This document shows positions 21,940 through 33,258 of a stretch of 64,000 bases of DNA, in pieces. The notes below the pieces were generated by a model, which was not told the origin of the DNA, did not search any database, and worked only from the letters and a program-made list of their open reading frames with translations. Numbering within the stretch: the first letter of the stretch is position 1; the number at the start of each line of letters is the position of its first letter. Position numbers and translations under genes: made by a program. Source of the DNA: SXXZ01 sp041177965 (GTDB lineage: Bacteria > Verrucomicrobiota > Verrucomicrobiia > Limisphaerales > UBA9464); the NCBI GenBank assembly GCA_041177965.1, contig JBEGWF010000002.1:55336-119335 (forward strand). The letters are read 5' to 3'.

Positions 21940-22218
21940 ATGGCTTCCCGACACCGAATCATGTCTGACAAAAACAAAACCATCGCCGAACACCGCATCC
22001 ACGCCAAAGACACCGGCTCTGCCGATGTCCAGATTGCCCTTCTGACCCAGAAGATCAACTCCCTGACGGAGCATCTTCAGAAGAACAAGAAGGATCACAG
22101 CAGCCGTCGCGGCATGTTGCTCATGGTGGGCAAGCGTCGCAGCCTGCTCGATTATCTGAGCCGCACGGATTCGGCCCGTTACCAGGCGCTGACCAAGAAG
22201 CTGAAGCTCCGGAAATAG
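21940..22218 (+). CDS. rpsO: 30S ribosomal protein S15
   Basis: Binds the 16S rRNA central-domain three-way junction and starts platform assembly. 92 residues from the ATG at 21940. The core DTGSADVQIALLTQKINSL, TEHLQKNKKDHSSRRGM and KRRSLLDYL is textbook S15. The ATG at 21940 has GGGAGG only three bases upstream; an in-frame ATG at 21961 would give 85 residues but has no ribosome-binding site. Both lengths are near the family norm (~89). It is followed by pnp, the same gene order as in E. coli, where rpsO-pnp is one operon controlled by RNase III and PNPase. Confidence 0.95.
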   Translation: MASRHRIMSDKNKTIAEHRIHAKDTGSADVQIALLTQKINSLTEHLQKNKKDHSSRRGMLLMVGKRRSLLDYLSRTDSARYQALTKKLKLRK

Positions 22219-22322
22219 ACTTTCTGCGAAGCCAGGCCTTCGAGCCCGGTTTTCGCTGGGGAACGGCCCACAGGTCCGGAAATCTCCGGATCCACGGGGT
22301 CTGTTCCAACAGTTCGATTCGC

Positions 22323-22348
22323 CCATGGCCTCCCTCCGGAGGCCGTGG
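22323..22348 (+). other. Strong hairpin in the rpsO-pnp gap
   Basis: Arms CCATGGCCTCC / GGAGGCCGTGG (11 pairs, one G-T) with a CTCC loop and no T-tract. It lies inside the 325-base gap between rpsO and pnp, which otherwise has no gene. In E. coli the same gap holds a terminator and an RNase III cleavage hairpin through which PNPase controls itself; this hairpin is a candidate for a similar role. Confidence 0.5.
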
Positions 22349-22543
22349 CGATTCCCTTGCGGGTGATGCGGCCATTCGACGCGCGCCGACACCCGCATCC
22401 CAACTCCAAAGACGCGTCAAAGAAGTCATAGAGAAACGCCCGGTCCGCCCGGGAAATTTCACTCGACCCCCACCCGTGCGACCGTTCCGGGGAGCCGTTG
22501 GGTTTCGAGTGAAGTTCCTCAGGGCGGTCGGGCAACTGCCAGT

Positions 22544-25222
22544 ATGTCCCATACCGTTCAAATCCCCGTCGGTGGCCAACACATCACCATCGAAACCGGC
22601 CGCTTTGCCAAGCAGGCCGACGGCGCCGTGACCGTCCAACTCGGCGAAACCATCATCCTCACCGCGGCCGTCGCGGCCTCCAAGGCCAAGCCGGGTCAGG
22701 ATTTCTTCCCCCTCACCGTCGACTACCGCGAAAAGGCGGCCGCCGCCGGCCGTTTCCCCGGGGGTTACTTCAAGCGTGAAGGCCGGCCCTCCGAGAAGGA
22801 GATCCTCACCTGCCGCCTCACCGACCGCCCCATCCGCCCGCTCTTCCCCAAGGGTTGGTACAACGAGGTCCAGGTCCAATCGCTGTTGCTCTCGGCCGAC
22901 GGCCAGAACGACGCCGACATCCTGTCCATCCTCGGAGCCTCGGCCGCGTTGACCGTGTCCGACATCCCCTGGGCCGGCCCGCTCGGCGCCGTGCGTGTCG
23001 CCCGGGTCGCCGGTGAGTTCGTGGTGAACCCCACCCACGAGCAGCAGGCCCAGTCCGACCTCGACCTGATCTACGTCGGCAACAAGACCGATGTGGTCAT
23101 GTACGAAGGTGCGGCCAACGAGATCTCCGAGGCCGACTTCATCGCCGCCCTCAAGTTCGCCCAGGCCGCCTGCCAACCCTTGATCGCCGCCCAGGAAGAA
23201 CTGGCCGCCAAGGCCGGCAAGCCCAAGCGCGCCATCACGGTGACCATCGTCCCCGAGGAGATCCTCACCGCCGCCAAGGCTCTGGCCGGTGATCGCATCA
23301 TCCCCGCCCTGCTCACCCCGCAGAAACTGGCCCGCGAAGCCGCCGTCAACGCCATCTTCGCCGACGTCGGCCAGAAGCTCGTCGCCCAGTTCGGCGCCGA
23401 GAAGGTCACCGAGTTCGTCATCAAGGACGCGCAGTACTACATCCAGAAGGAAGCGGTCCGCAGCCTCGTGCTCGACCACTCCAAGCGCCTCGACGGCCGC
23501 GACTTCGACGCCATCCGCGCCCTGTCCAGCGAGGTGGGCTTCCTGCCCCGCGCCCACGGTTCGGCCGTGTTCGCCCGCGGCGAGACCCAGGCCGTCTGCT
23601 TGGCCACCCTCGGCACCAGCGACGACATCCAGGAGTTCGACTCCTACACCGGCGGCGAGACCAAGAAGCAGTTCCTGCTGCACTACAACTTCCCGAACTT
23701 CTCCGTCGGTGAGACGGGCCGCATCACCGGCCCCGGCCGCCGCGAGATCGGTCACGGAGCCCTCGCCGAGCGCAGCGTGCGCCCGGTGATCCCCCTCAAC
23801 GAGTACCCCTACGCCGTCCGTATCACGGCGGAGATCATGGAATCCAACGGTTCCACCTCCATGGCGTCGGTCTGCGGTGCGACTCTGGCCCTCATGGATG
23901 CCGGCGTGCCCATCACCCGCCCGGTGGCCGGCATCTCCATCGGCATCTGCACCGAATACGGCGCCGATCACCAGATCTCCCGCTACAAGCTGCTCACCGA
24001 CATCATCGGCTGGGAAGACGCGTTCTGCGACATGGACTGCAAGATCGCGGGCACCGACAAGGGCATCACCGGCTTCCAGCTCGACCTCAAGCTCAAGGGT
24101 CTGCCGATGGCGATCATGGAGCAGACCATCGAGAAGGCCCGCGTGGCCCGTGGCCAGATCCTGGCCCACATGCTCACCACGCTGCCGGCCCCGCGCTCCG
24201 ACATCTCGAAGTACGCGCCGCGCATCGTCACACTGAAGATCAACCCCGAGAAGATCGGCGCGCTGATCGGACCGGGCGGCAAGAACATCAAGCGCCTGGT
24301 CGAAGAGTCCGGCTGCGAGATCAACATCGAGGACGACGGCACCGTGAAGGTGTTCTCCGTCTCCCCGGAGGGCATGGAGATCGCCCGCCGCGAGATCGAG
24401 GCGCTGAGCGCCGAGATCGAGATCGGCAAGGTCTACAAGGGCCGTGTCGTGACCATCAAGGAATTCGGCGCCTTCGTCGAAGTGTTCCCGGGCCAGGACG
24501 GCCTGGTGCACGTCAGCGAGCTGTCCAACAAGCGCGTCGCCCGTGTCGAAGACGTCCTCAAGATGGGTGACGACATCTGGGTGAAGTGCATCGGCGTCGA
24601 CGAGAAGGGCCGCGTGAAGCTCAGCCGCAAGGCCGCGATGGAAGAGCGTGGAGAGATCCCGCCCTCCACCGGTGCCCCCGAAGAGGGAGCCCCGGCCGCC
24701 GCCGAAGGCGAGGCCCGTCCGGAGCGCGCCGAGCGCCCCGAGCGTGGCGGTGATCGTGGTGGAGACCGTGGTCCTCGCGGCGGTGATCGTGGCGGAGATC
24801 GCGGCGGCCGTGGCGAGCGCGGTGGAGATCGCGGCGGTCGCGGTGACCGCGGAGATCGCGGTGGTCGTCGCAGCGAAGCCCCGGCCGGTGGCGAGGGCGA
24901 AGCCTCGGGCGAGCCCCTCGAGATCGGAAAGATCTATCGCGCCAAAGTCGTGACCATCAAGGACTTCGGAGCGTTCGTGGAGTTCCTCCCCGGCCGCGAG
25001 GGTCTGGTGCACGTCAGCGAGCTGGCCAACTTCCGCGTCAAGCAGGTCGAAGACATCGTCCAGCTCGGCGACGAGATCTGGGTGAAGCTGCTCGGCCAGG
25101 ACGAGAAGGGCCGCGTCCGTCTCAGCCGCAAGGCCGCGATGGAAGAGCGCGAGAAGGCCGCCTCGGGCGACGCCCCTGCGGCCGAGTCGACCGACGGTGG
25201 CAGCGCTCCGGCTCAGGAGTGA
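22544..25222 (+). CDS. pnp: Polynucleotide phosphorylase with duplicated S1 domain
   Basis: 3'-5' phosphorolytic exoribonuclease. 892 residues, about 190 longer than usual. The two RNase PH cores are present (RFPGGYFKREGRPSEKE with LTDRPIRPLFP; then EVGFLPRAHGSAVFARGETQ and DMDCKIAGTDKGITGFQLD), followed by a KH domain (IGPGGKNIKRL near residue 575) and an S1 domain (about 627-699). Then comes a ~90-residue linker with many RGG/RGD repeats, and a second S1 domain (about 793-865), closely similar to the first even at the DNA level (VVTIKEFGAFVE against VVTIKDFGAFVE; both end in LSRKAAMEER). Homologues normally have one S1. The tail is Ala/Ser-rich. A terminator follows, and rpsO precedes it. 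Confidence 0.97.
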   Translation: MSHTVQIPVGGQHITIETGRFAKQADGAVTVQLGETIILTAAVAASKAKPGQDFFPLTVDYREKAAAAGRFPGGYFKREGRPSEKEILTCRLTDRPIRPLFPKGWYNEVQVQSLLLSADGQNDADILSILGASAALTVSDIPWAGPLGAVRVARVAGEFVVNPTHEQQAQSDLDLIYVGNKTDVVMYEGAANEISEADFIAALKFAQAACQPLIAAQEELAAKAGKPKRAITVTIVPEEILTAAKALAGDRIIPALLTPQKLAREAAVNAIFADVGQKLVAQFGAEKVTEFVIKDAQYYIQKEAVRSLVLDHSKRLDGRDFDAIRALSSEVGFLPRAHGSAVFARGETQAVCLATLGTSDDIQEFDSYTGGETKKQFLLHYNFPNFSVGETGRITGPGRREIGHGALAERSVRPVIPLNEYPYAVRITAEIMESNGSTSMASVCGATLALMDAGVPITRPVAGISIGICTEYGADHQISRYKLLTDIIGWEDAFCDMDCKIAGTDKGITGFQLDLKLKGLPMAIMEQTIEKARVARGQILAHMLTTLPAPRSDISKYAPRIVTLKINPEKIGALIGPGGKNIKRLVEESGCEINIEDDGTVKVFSVSPEGMEIARREIEALSAEIEIGKVYKGRVVTIKEFGAFVEVFPGQDGLVHVSELSNKRVARVEDVLKMGDDIWVKCIGVDEKGRVKLSRKAAMEERGEIPPSTGAPEEGAPAAAEGEARPERAERPERGGDRGGDRGPRGGDRGGDRGGRGERGGDRGGRGDRGDRGGRRSEAPAGGEGEASGEPLEIGKIYRAKVVTIKDFGAFVEFLPGREGLVHVSELANFRVKQVEDIVQLGDEIWVKLLGQDEKGRVRLSRKAAMEEREKAASGDAPAAESTDGGSAPAQE

Positions 25223-25241
25223 TCGCCTCCTCTGAATCTCG

Positions 25242-25273
25242 AAGGCGCCCGCGGCAACGCGGGCGCCTTTTTC
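25242..25273 (+). terminator. Rho-independent terminator of pnp
   Basis: Stem AAGGCGCCCGC / GCGGGCGCCTT with loop GGCAAC, followed by a T-tract (TTTTTCTTT). Confidence 0.92.
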
Positions 25274-25315
25274 TTTGCCGGGATCGCCGCGCCACCCTCG
25301 GGACCCCGGGCGCGC

Positions 25316-25666
25316 TCACTTCGACGGAACCCCCTGGAAACCGCTCAAGGCCAGGGAGAGCAACCGTCGACCGGAGACCCGCAGACCGAGCGCATCGCGC
25401 CAGAAGAGGGGGCGCCTCCGGGCCCGATCATGGAGGTCGGTGATGGCCAGCTTGACCTGTTCCGGACGGGTGGCGTTGAGGGCGTCCTCCACCACGCCGA
25501 CATCCTGGGCGAAGGCCTTGGGGTGAAGCCACCGGGCCAATCGATACTGCGGACGTTTCCAGGGCGAGACGCACTCCAGCAACGCCCACGATCCGACCTC
25601 GGCGGGCTCACACGCCCGCAGTTGGGCCAATCGCTGGCGCAAGGTCATGGACGACGCTTCGCTCAT
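25316..25666 (-). CDS. Hypothetical protein
   Basis: 116 residues from MSEASSMTLRQRLAQL; an ATG at 25648 and an upstream one at 25690 are alternatives. The sequence has balanced composition and helical character (FAQDVGVVEDALNATRPEQV, ITDLHDRARRRPLFWRDALG), with no signal peptide or membrane segment. Strong codon periodicity and lack of a better gene on the other strand suggest it is real, but I do not recognise a family. It is convergent with pnp across the terminator, and 185 bases upstream lies the adaptor gene on the same strand; a 13-bp direct repeat (TGTTTCTGGCCCG, 25723-25748) is in that gap. Confidence 0.5.
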   Translation of the reverse strand: MSEASSMTLRQRLAQLRACEPAEVGSWALLECVSPWKRPQYRLARWLHPKAFAQDVGVVEDALNATRPEQVKLAITDLHDRARRRPLFWRDALGLRVSGRRLLSLALSGFQGVPSK

Positions 25667-25851
25667 GCACGGAGTGACAGGGGATGCCAAAGAAGGCCTT
25701 CAAGACGCGGATCGGGTCAACCTGTTTCTGGCCCGTGTTTCTGGCCCGTGGACCTCGCCCCCGTGCAGGGCACGCGCGACCCCTTCCGTGTCCGTGTCGA
25801 TGTTCGGAGCCGACACCACGCCCTACCGGAGCGGGGTCGGTCCGCCACGAA

Positions 25852-26949
25852 CTATTGGAGATACGGAGCGGCCGATTCCGGCCCCGACAGCTTCAGAGGC
25901 GCCCCCGGGAAGATCTTCTTCACCCCCTCCACCACCACCTTCTCGCCGGGCTCGACGCCCTGGAGCACCTCGGCCCGGCCGGCCAGGCGCAACCCGAGGC
26001 GCACCGGCCGCATCACCGCCTGACCCTGCGGGCCGACCACGAAGACCATGTTGGTGTCGCCGCTGGCGATGATCGAGGGCTCCGGGATGACCAGCGCGGA
26101 CTCGCGCAACCGCACCGACAAATCCAATTGGGCCAGCATGCCGCCGCGCAGGCGCGCCTCGGGATTGGCCACCCGGGCCTTCACCAGGGCGGTACGGGTC
26201 CCGGGATCCAATTGGGGCGAGATGAAGTAGACCTCGCCCGAAAAGCGCTCCTGCGGGAAGGCGTCGACCCGGAACTCGACCTTCTGGCCGGTGCGCACCT
26301 GGCCCAGGAAGCGTTCGGGCAGGCTCAGCTCCACCTTCATGACCGACAGGTCCACCAGGGTCGTGAGCAGGGTGTTCCGAGAGATGACCTGGCCCGGACT
26401 CACCTGCCGGGCCCCGGTGGTGCCGGCGAACGGGGCCACCACGCGGGCGTCCTTCAGCAACCGGCGCCGCAGCTCGACGGCGCTCTGGTTCACCCGGAAG
26501 GTCGCCGCCGCCTGATCGAACTCCTGCTGGGCGATGAGCTTGTCCCGGAACATCTGCTGGGCCCGGTCATGATTCGCGCGGCTCAACTCGAGGGAGGCCT
26601 CCGACTCCTGAAGCGAGGCCTGGAACTTCGTCTGGTCGAGGGCCACCAGCAGGGCCCCCGCCTCCACCGATTGCCCCTCCGAGAACCCGATGGTCTGCAC
26701 CACCCCATCGGCCTCGGACTTGATCTCCACCGACTCGTTGGGCACGACGGTGCCCACCAGCGAGACCACCTCGGCCACCGGCTGACGTCGGGCCTCCACC
26801 GCCACCACCTGGAAGGCCATGCCGCCACCGCCCTTGGCCGCGGCCCCCGCCTGGCCCGGTGCTCCGGCGGGCTTGCAACCGCTGGCGAACCCGCCGGCCA
26901 TGCAGGCGAGGGCTGCTCCGGAGATCAGGGAATGGATGAAGCGCTTCAT
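25852..26949 (-). CDS. RND-type efflux periplasmic adaptor lipoprotein (membrane fusion protein)
   Basis: 365 residues. The start at 26949 gives a lipoprotein signal ending FASGC (Cys25). The domain order is the MFP/HlyD plan: beta-barrel/lipoyl strand (VSLVGTVVPNESVEIKSEADGVVQTIGFSEGQSVEAGALLVALD), an alpha-helical hairpin (FQASLQESEASLELSRANHDRAQQ, LIAQQEFDQAAATFRVNQSA), the second lipoyl half (DARVVAPFAGTTGARQVSPGQVI), a beta-barrel (VEFRVDAFPQERFSGEV, TRTALVKARV), and a membrane-proximal part. It should link an inner-membrane RND pump to an outer-membrane channel, but neither is adjacent, so it may be an orphan or work with a distant pump. Confidence 0.9.
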   Translation of the reverse strand: MKRFIHSLISGAALACMAGGFASGCKPAGAPGQAGAAAKGGGGMAFQVVAVEARRQPVAEVVSLVGTVVPNESVEIKSEADGVVQTIGFSEGQSVEAGALLVALDQTKFQASLQESEASLELSRANHDRAQQMFRDKLIAQQEFDQAAATFRVNQSAVELRRRLLKDARVVAPFAGTTGARQVSPGQVISRNTLLTTLVDLSVMKVELSLPERFLGQVRTGQKVEFRVDAFPQERFSGEVYFISPQLDPGTRTALVKARVANPEARLRGGMLAQLDLSVRLRESALVIPEPSIIASGDTNMVFVVGPQGQAVMRPVRLGLRLAGRAEVLQGVEPGEKVVVEGVKKIFPGAPLKLSGPESAAPYLQ

Positions 26950-27084
26950 GCAGGTGCGTCGAGGCTGCCCGTGCCGGGGAATCGCGCGCCAGACCAAAGT
27001 CGGGACCAACGTCGAGACCACCACCGGATCGCAGGCGAGGATCGACACTGGCGGATGCCGACTCCGGGGTACCGGTCAAAGCCT

Positions 27085-27113
27085 TTGACGCTGGGATTGG
27101 GGTTACTTAGGTT
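27085..27113 (+). promoter_or_regulatory. Predicted sigma70-type promoter of secA
   Basis: TTGACG (27085-27090), 17-base spacer, TAGGTT (27108-27113). Transcription from about 27120 leaves about 20 bases of leader with no clear Shine-Dalgarno sequence. Confidence 0.5.
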
Positions 27114-27138
27114 GCCTGTTCTTTAACTTGAGACACCC

Positions 27139-30201
<3,063 letters not shown>

Positions 30202-30232
30202 GCCGCATCCATCGGCCCACCGCGCTGCCCCT

Positions 30233-30823
30233 GTGAATTCGGACACACACCACGGCGGGCAGTGCCGGAGCCTGTGGAAAGGGCCGGCGTCAGTCGCGGC
30301 GGGTTTCCTTTCGCTCCTTGGGGTCGCGAGCTGGCGGATCGACGATTGGCACTGGCCTCCCCGGGCCTTTGCCGTGGTTGGAGCCCTCGTCTTCGGGCTC
30401 GGAGTCGCCTACCAGTGGGTGACCCGGAACAGGGACACCTTCGAATACCGGGCCGCCGTCGGCATCGCGTTCGTGGCGGGATTCATGCTTCTGTGGGGCA
30501 ACTTCGTGCAGATGGCCGACGTGAATCCCCTCGCGGCGCTCTATTTCGCCGTACCCGTGGTGGGACTCGTCGGCACCGCGGTGGCGCGCCTACGCCCCCG
30601 TGGCATGGCCCAAGCCCTGGGGATCACCGCGCTCGCCCAGATCTCGGTCCTTGCCGTCCTCGCGGTTCTCTTGATGACCCGAAAACCCGAGGTGACCACC
30701 TGGACCCCACCGGAATGGCGGGGGTTCTTCGGCAATGCGATGAACGGGCTGATGTTCGCCGCTTCGGCGCTGCTGTTCCGGAAGGCCGGACGCCGGGAAA
30801 CCCGCCACGGGACGGTGCCGTAA
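30233..30823 (+). CDS. Small multi-pass membrane protein
   Basis: 196 residues from a GTG at 30233. It has about five hydrophobic segments: VAAGFLSLLGVAS, AFAVVGALVFGLGVAY, AVGIAFVAGFMLLW, ALYFAVPVVGLVGTAV and ITALAQISVLAVLAVLL, plus MNGLMFAASALLF near the end. The pattern D-W-x-W/P...GALVFG-x-G-x-AY, followed by YRAAVGIA, W-N, and ARLRPRGMAQAL...ALAQ, matches an uncharacterised membrane family I recall from many proteobacteria; its function is not known. The start is a guess: in-frame sequence upstream overlaps the end of secA. It may be co-transcribed with secA. Confidence 0.65.
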   Translation: MNSDTHHGGQCRSLWKGPASVAAGFLSLLGVASWRIDDWHWPPRAFAVVGALVFGLGVAYQWVTRNRDTFEYRAAVGIAFVAGFMLLWGNFVQMADVNPLAALYFAVPVVGLVGTAVARLRPRGMAQALGITALAQISVLAVLAVLLMTRKPEVTTWTPPEWRGFFGNAMNGLMFAASALLFRKAGRRETRHGTVP

Positions 30824-31037
30824 GCGAAAATCAGGAAGATCCGGTCGTGGCGCTTTGCGGCGGCCGACTGGCGTTGGAGAGATGGGCCATTGGAATCGCT
30901 CGGACTCATTCCACTGGGTCGGCTCCCAGTGGGCTGGTTGCCTTGCGGGAATATTCGGACACGTTGTCGGTGCCTGGGTTTCGTTTCAGCACCGCGACGA
31001 TCGCCGTGTCGGATCTGTTCCACAGGAGACACCCCCC

Positions 31038-31412
31038 ATGATTGAAGATGTCCTTTTCTCCAGCGCCGCCCACTTGATGGAGGCTCAGGACCGCGATGAC
31101 GGCGCATCGGCTTCGCGCACCGCGACCGACGTCCGCACCCAGAACGAGTTCATCCAATGCGACGTGGAGAAACTTTTCATGCTCACCGAGGCGCTGTGGA
31201 CGATCCTGAAGGAGAAGCACGGCTGCACCGACGCTGAACTCGTCCGCCGGGTCCAGGAGATCGATCTGCGGGACGGCAAGCTCGACGGCAAGGTGGCCAA
31301 GGTGAAACCCGACTGCCCGAAGTGCGGCCGCAAACTCATGGGCAAGCGCCCGGTGTGCCTGTACTGCGGAGCCGAAGTCGCCCGGGTCGACCTCCAACCC
31401 TTCAGTCGATAA
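31038..31412 (+). CDS. Unknown protein with C-terminal zinc ribbon
   Basis: 124 residues beginning MIEDVLFSSAAHLME, with AGGAG at 31024-31028 ten bases before the ATG. The middle is a predicted helical segment (FIQCDVEKLFMLTEALWTIL, KEKHGCTDAELVRRVQEIDLRD). The C-terminus has four cysteines (93, 96, 107, 110) in two CxxC pairs: CPKCGRKL and CLYCGAEV, a zinc-ribbon-like knuckle. I do not recognise the family. Upstream is a 214-base gap with an 8-bp hairpin (CCACTGGG / CCCAGTGG, 30911-30932). Confidence 0.65.
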   Translation: MIEDVLFSSAAHLMEAQDRDDGASASRTATDVRTQNEFIQCDVEKLFMLTEALWTILKEKHGCTDAELVRRVQEIDLRDGKLDGKVAKVKPDCPKCGRKLMGKRPVCLYCGAEVARVDLQPFSR

Positions 31413-31706
31413 GGCATGCCTTGTCGGGTTACTGGTCCCGGAGGATCACCGAAGAACACCGCATGGGGTACACCTCGGTGGGAAGCGATCTGTTGATCGC
31501 GCAACTCAGGTACCACCACCGAGTGACCACCACCCGAACTCCCCGGCCCCGGTCGACTGAAGACGGCGAAGGGTTTTCGGCCAAGGCAATGCGGAGCGAT
31601 GGGTGCGCTTCTCGGCGTGGCGAGTTTCCGAGGGCGAACTCCGGGTTCGCCTTCGCGGGCCGGGTTGGGCTTCCATCGGGGTGCGGCGCAGTCAGCCGTA
31701 GCGAAA
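31413..31706. other. Structured gap before the flavoprotein gene
   Basis: 294 bases with no gene recognised. It contains nested inverted repeats: CTCGGTGG (31474-31481) pairs with CCACCGAG (31516-31523), enclosing a GCGATC-TGTT-GATCGC hairpin (31485-31500). A further GGCGAAC / GTTCGCC hairpin lies at 31632-31650. No T-tracts follow them. Confidence 0.45.
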
Positions 31707-32894
31707 ATGAGCGAACACTGGGATGTGGTGGTGATCGGCGGTGGGGCCGCGGGGCTCTTCTGCGCCCGGGGCGCGGGCCTGCGCGGTCGACGGGTGGAGG
31801 TGCTCGAGCACAATCCAAGACCGGGAAACAAGATCCTGATCTCCGGGGGTGGGCGCTGCAATTTCACAAACCTCGGTGCGACTCCGGCCAACTACGTCAC
31901 CTCGGGCAGCCCGCACTTCCTGAAGTCGGCGATGGCGAGGTTCACCCCGGCGGATTTCCTGACCCTGGTCGAGCGCCACGGCATCGCCTGGCACGAGAAG
32001 AAGCTCGGCCAGTTGTTCTGCGATCAGAGTTCCAAGCAGATCCTGCAGATGCTGGAACAGGAATGCGGCGATGCCGGGGTACGGATCACGGTGAATTGCA
32101 AGGTGGAGGGAGTGGAACGGTTTCCGGAGGGCGGTTGGCGGATCCGCACCTCGCTGGGCGAGCGGACCGCCGATTCGCTGGTAATCGCCACGGGCGGGCT
32201 GTCGTTCCCGAAGCTGGGGGCGACGCCGTGGGGTTATCACCTCGCCCGGCAATTCGGGGTGCCGCTGGTGGAGCCCCGTCCCGGGCTGGTGCCGTTGACC
32301 CTGCCTGCGACGCGCTATTCGGCGTTCACGGCATTGAGCGGGTTGTCGATCGACGTGGAGACGTGGGTGGACCCGGATCGCCCCCGGTTCCGCGAGAATG
32401 CGCTCTTCACACATCGGGGGCTGAGCGGTCCGTCGATCCTGCAGATCTCCAGCGTGCTCAAGCCCCGCGAAGCGTTCCGGATCAATCTGCTGCCCGGCGT
32501 GGATGCGAAGGCGTTCCTCATGTCGCACCGAACAGGCGGGAAAGATCTGAAATGGGCCCTGCGACAGGTGCTGCCCGAGCGGTTCGTGCAAGCGTGGCTG
32601 GGGACCAATGCGGCGCCGCGGCCGTTGGCACAGTTGCCGCAGCGTGAGATCGATGCGCTGGCCGCGCAACTCTCGGGCTGGGAACTCCAACCGGAGGGCG
32701 ACGAGGGGTATCCGAAGGCGGAAGTGACTGTGGGCGGCGTGGACACCGCGGCGCTGTCGTCCAAGACGATGGAGTGCCGGGAGGTGAAAGGGTTGTTCTT
32801 CATCGGCGAGGTGGTGGATGTGACCGGGTGGCTCGGCGGCTACAATTTCCAGTGGGCATGGGCCGGCGGCCACGCCGCCTCTCAGGCCGTCTGA
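31707..32894 (+). CDS. HI0933/YhiN-family FAD-dependent flavoprotein
   Basis: 395 residues. An N-terminal dinucleotide-binding fold (DVVVIGGGAAGLFCARGAGLRG) is followed by the family motif GNKILISGGGRCNFTN, LVIATGGLSFPKLGATPWGY in the middle, and a C-terminal FAD contact LFFIGEVVDVTGWLGGYNFQWAWAGG. Length and motif order match the HI0933-like (YhiN/BaiN) group, some of which reduce bile-acid or steroid double bonds, though most are unassigned. The substrate here is unknown. The start at 31707 (MSEHWDVV) puts the FAD strand six residues in. The last codons and the stop form the left arm of an inverted repeat with the downstream DNA. Confidence 0.9.
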   Translation: MSEHWDVVVIGGGAAGLFCARGAGLRGRRVEVLEHNPRPGNKILISGGGRCNFTNLGATPANYVTSGSPHFLKSAMARFTPADFLTLVERHGIAWHEKKLGQLFCDQSSKQILQMLEQECGDAGVRITVNCKVEGVERFPEGGWRIRTSLGERTADSLVIATGGLSFPKLGATPWGYHLARQFGVPLVEPRPGLVPLTLPATRYSAFTALSGLSIDVETWVDPDRPRFRENALFTHRGLSGPSILQISSVLKPREAFRINLLPGVDAKAFLMSHRTGGKDLKWALRQVLPERFVQAWLGTNAAPRPLAQLPQREIDALAAQLSGWELQPEGDEGYPKAEVTVGGVDTAALSSKTMECREVKGLFFIGEVVDVTGWLGGYNFQWAWAGGHAASQAV

Positions 32895-32910
32895 GTGCGG
32901 CGGGCCTTTT
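32875..32910 (+). terminator. Hairpin overlapping the flavoprotein stop codon
   Basis: Arms CCGC-CTCAG / CTGAG-GCGG with a GCCGT loop (two-base bulge), followed by CGGGCCTTTT. The TGA stop lies in the right arm. A plausible but not strong terminator. Confidence 0.45.
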
Positions 32911-33150
32911 CGGCAGCTACGGCGTTGGATCGTGGTTCGAGTACCGCAGAGGGTACACAACCCACGATCCGCCTTGTCCCTGCCGAAAATCCCTCGCCGC
33001 ACTCAGACGGCCGGGGCCGGGGACAAAGGGACACGACCCACGATCCGCCTTGTCCCTTCTGAAAATTCCTCGCCGCACTCAGACGGCCGGGGCCGGGAAC
33101 TTTGGAATCTTCTCGCCACTCAGAGGGCCCGGGCCGGGGACGTCACCTGG
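32887..33150. repeat. Inverted and tandem repeat cluster
   Basis: The sequence at 32887-32918 (start GGCCGTCTGAGTGCGGCG, end TTTTCGGCAG) recurs in inverse orientation at about 32980-33013. Within the arms, GGATCGTGGTT (32929 region) faces ACCCACGATCC (32960 region), so 32887-33013 is one long imperfect palindrome. The right half is then repeated in tandem with a 76-base period (CCCACGATCC at 32961 and 33037; each followed by a CGCACTCAGACGGCC block), with a third, shortened unit near 33100-33135. It fills the 363-base gap before the ABC transporter; no gene is seen in it. Confidence 0.85.
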
Positions 33151-33258
33151 AGCTCCGCCTTCAAATCGGGTTGGAACATCGACCCAGGTTGCGCAACGCG
33201 CGAGGCGGCGCGGTTATTGGCTTGAGAAAGCCGGTGCGCAGTCGCTAATCGCAGGAAG

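Noticed and set aside
22121..25012. 963-residue minus-strand frame opposite pnp
   Set aside because: Shadow of pnp; repetitive composition without domain support.
32961..33150. CRISPR-like array near 33 kb
   Set aside because: The repeats are tandem copies of a palindromic unit with a 76-base period and no unique spacers.
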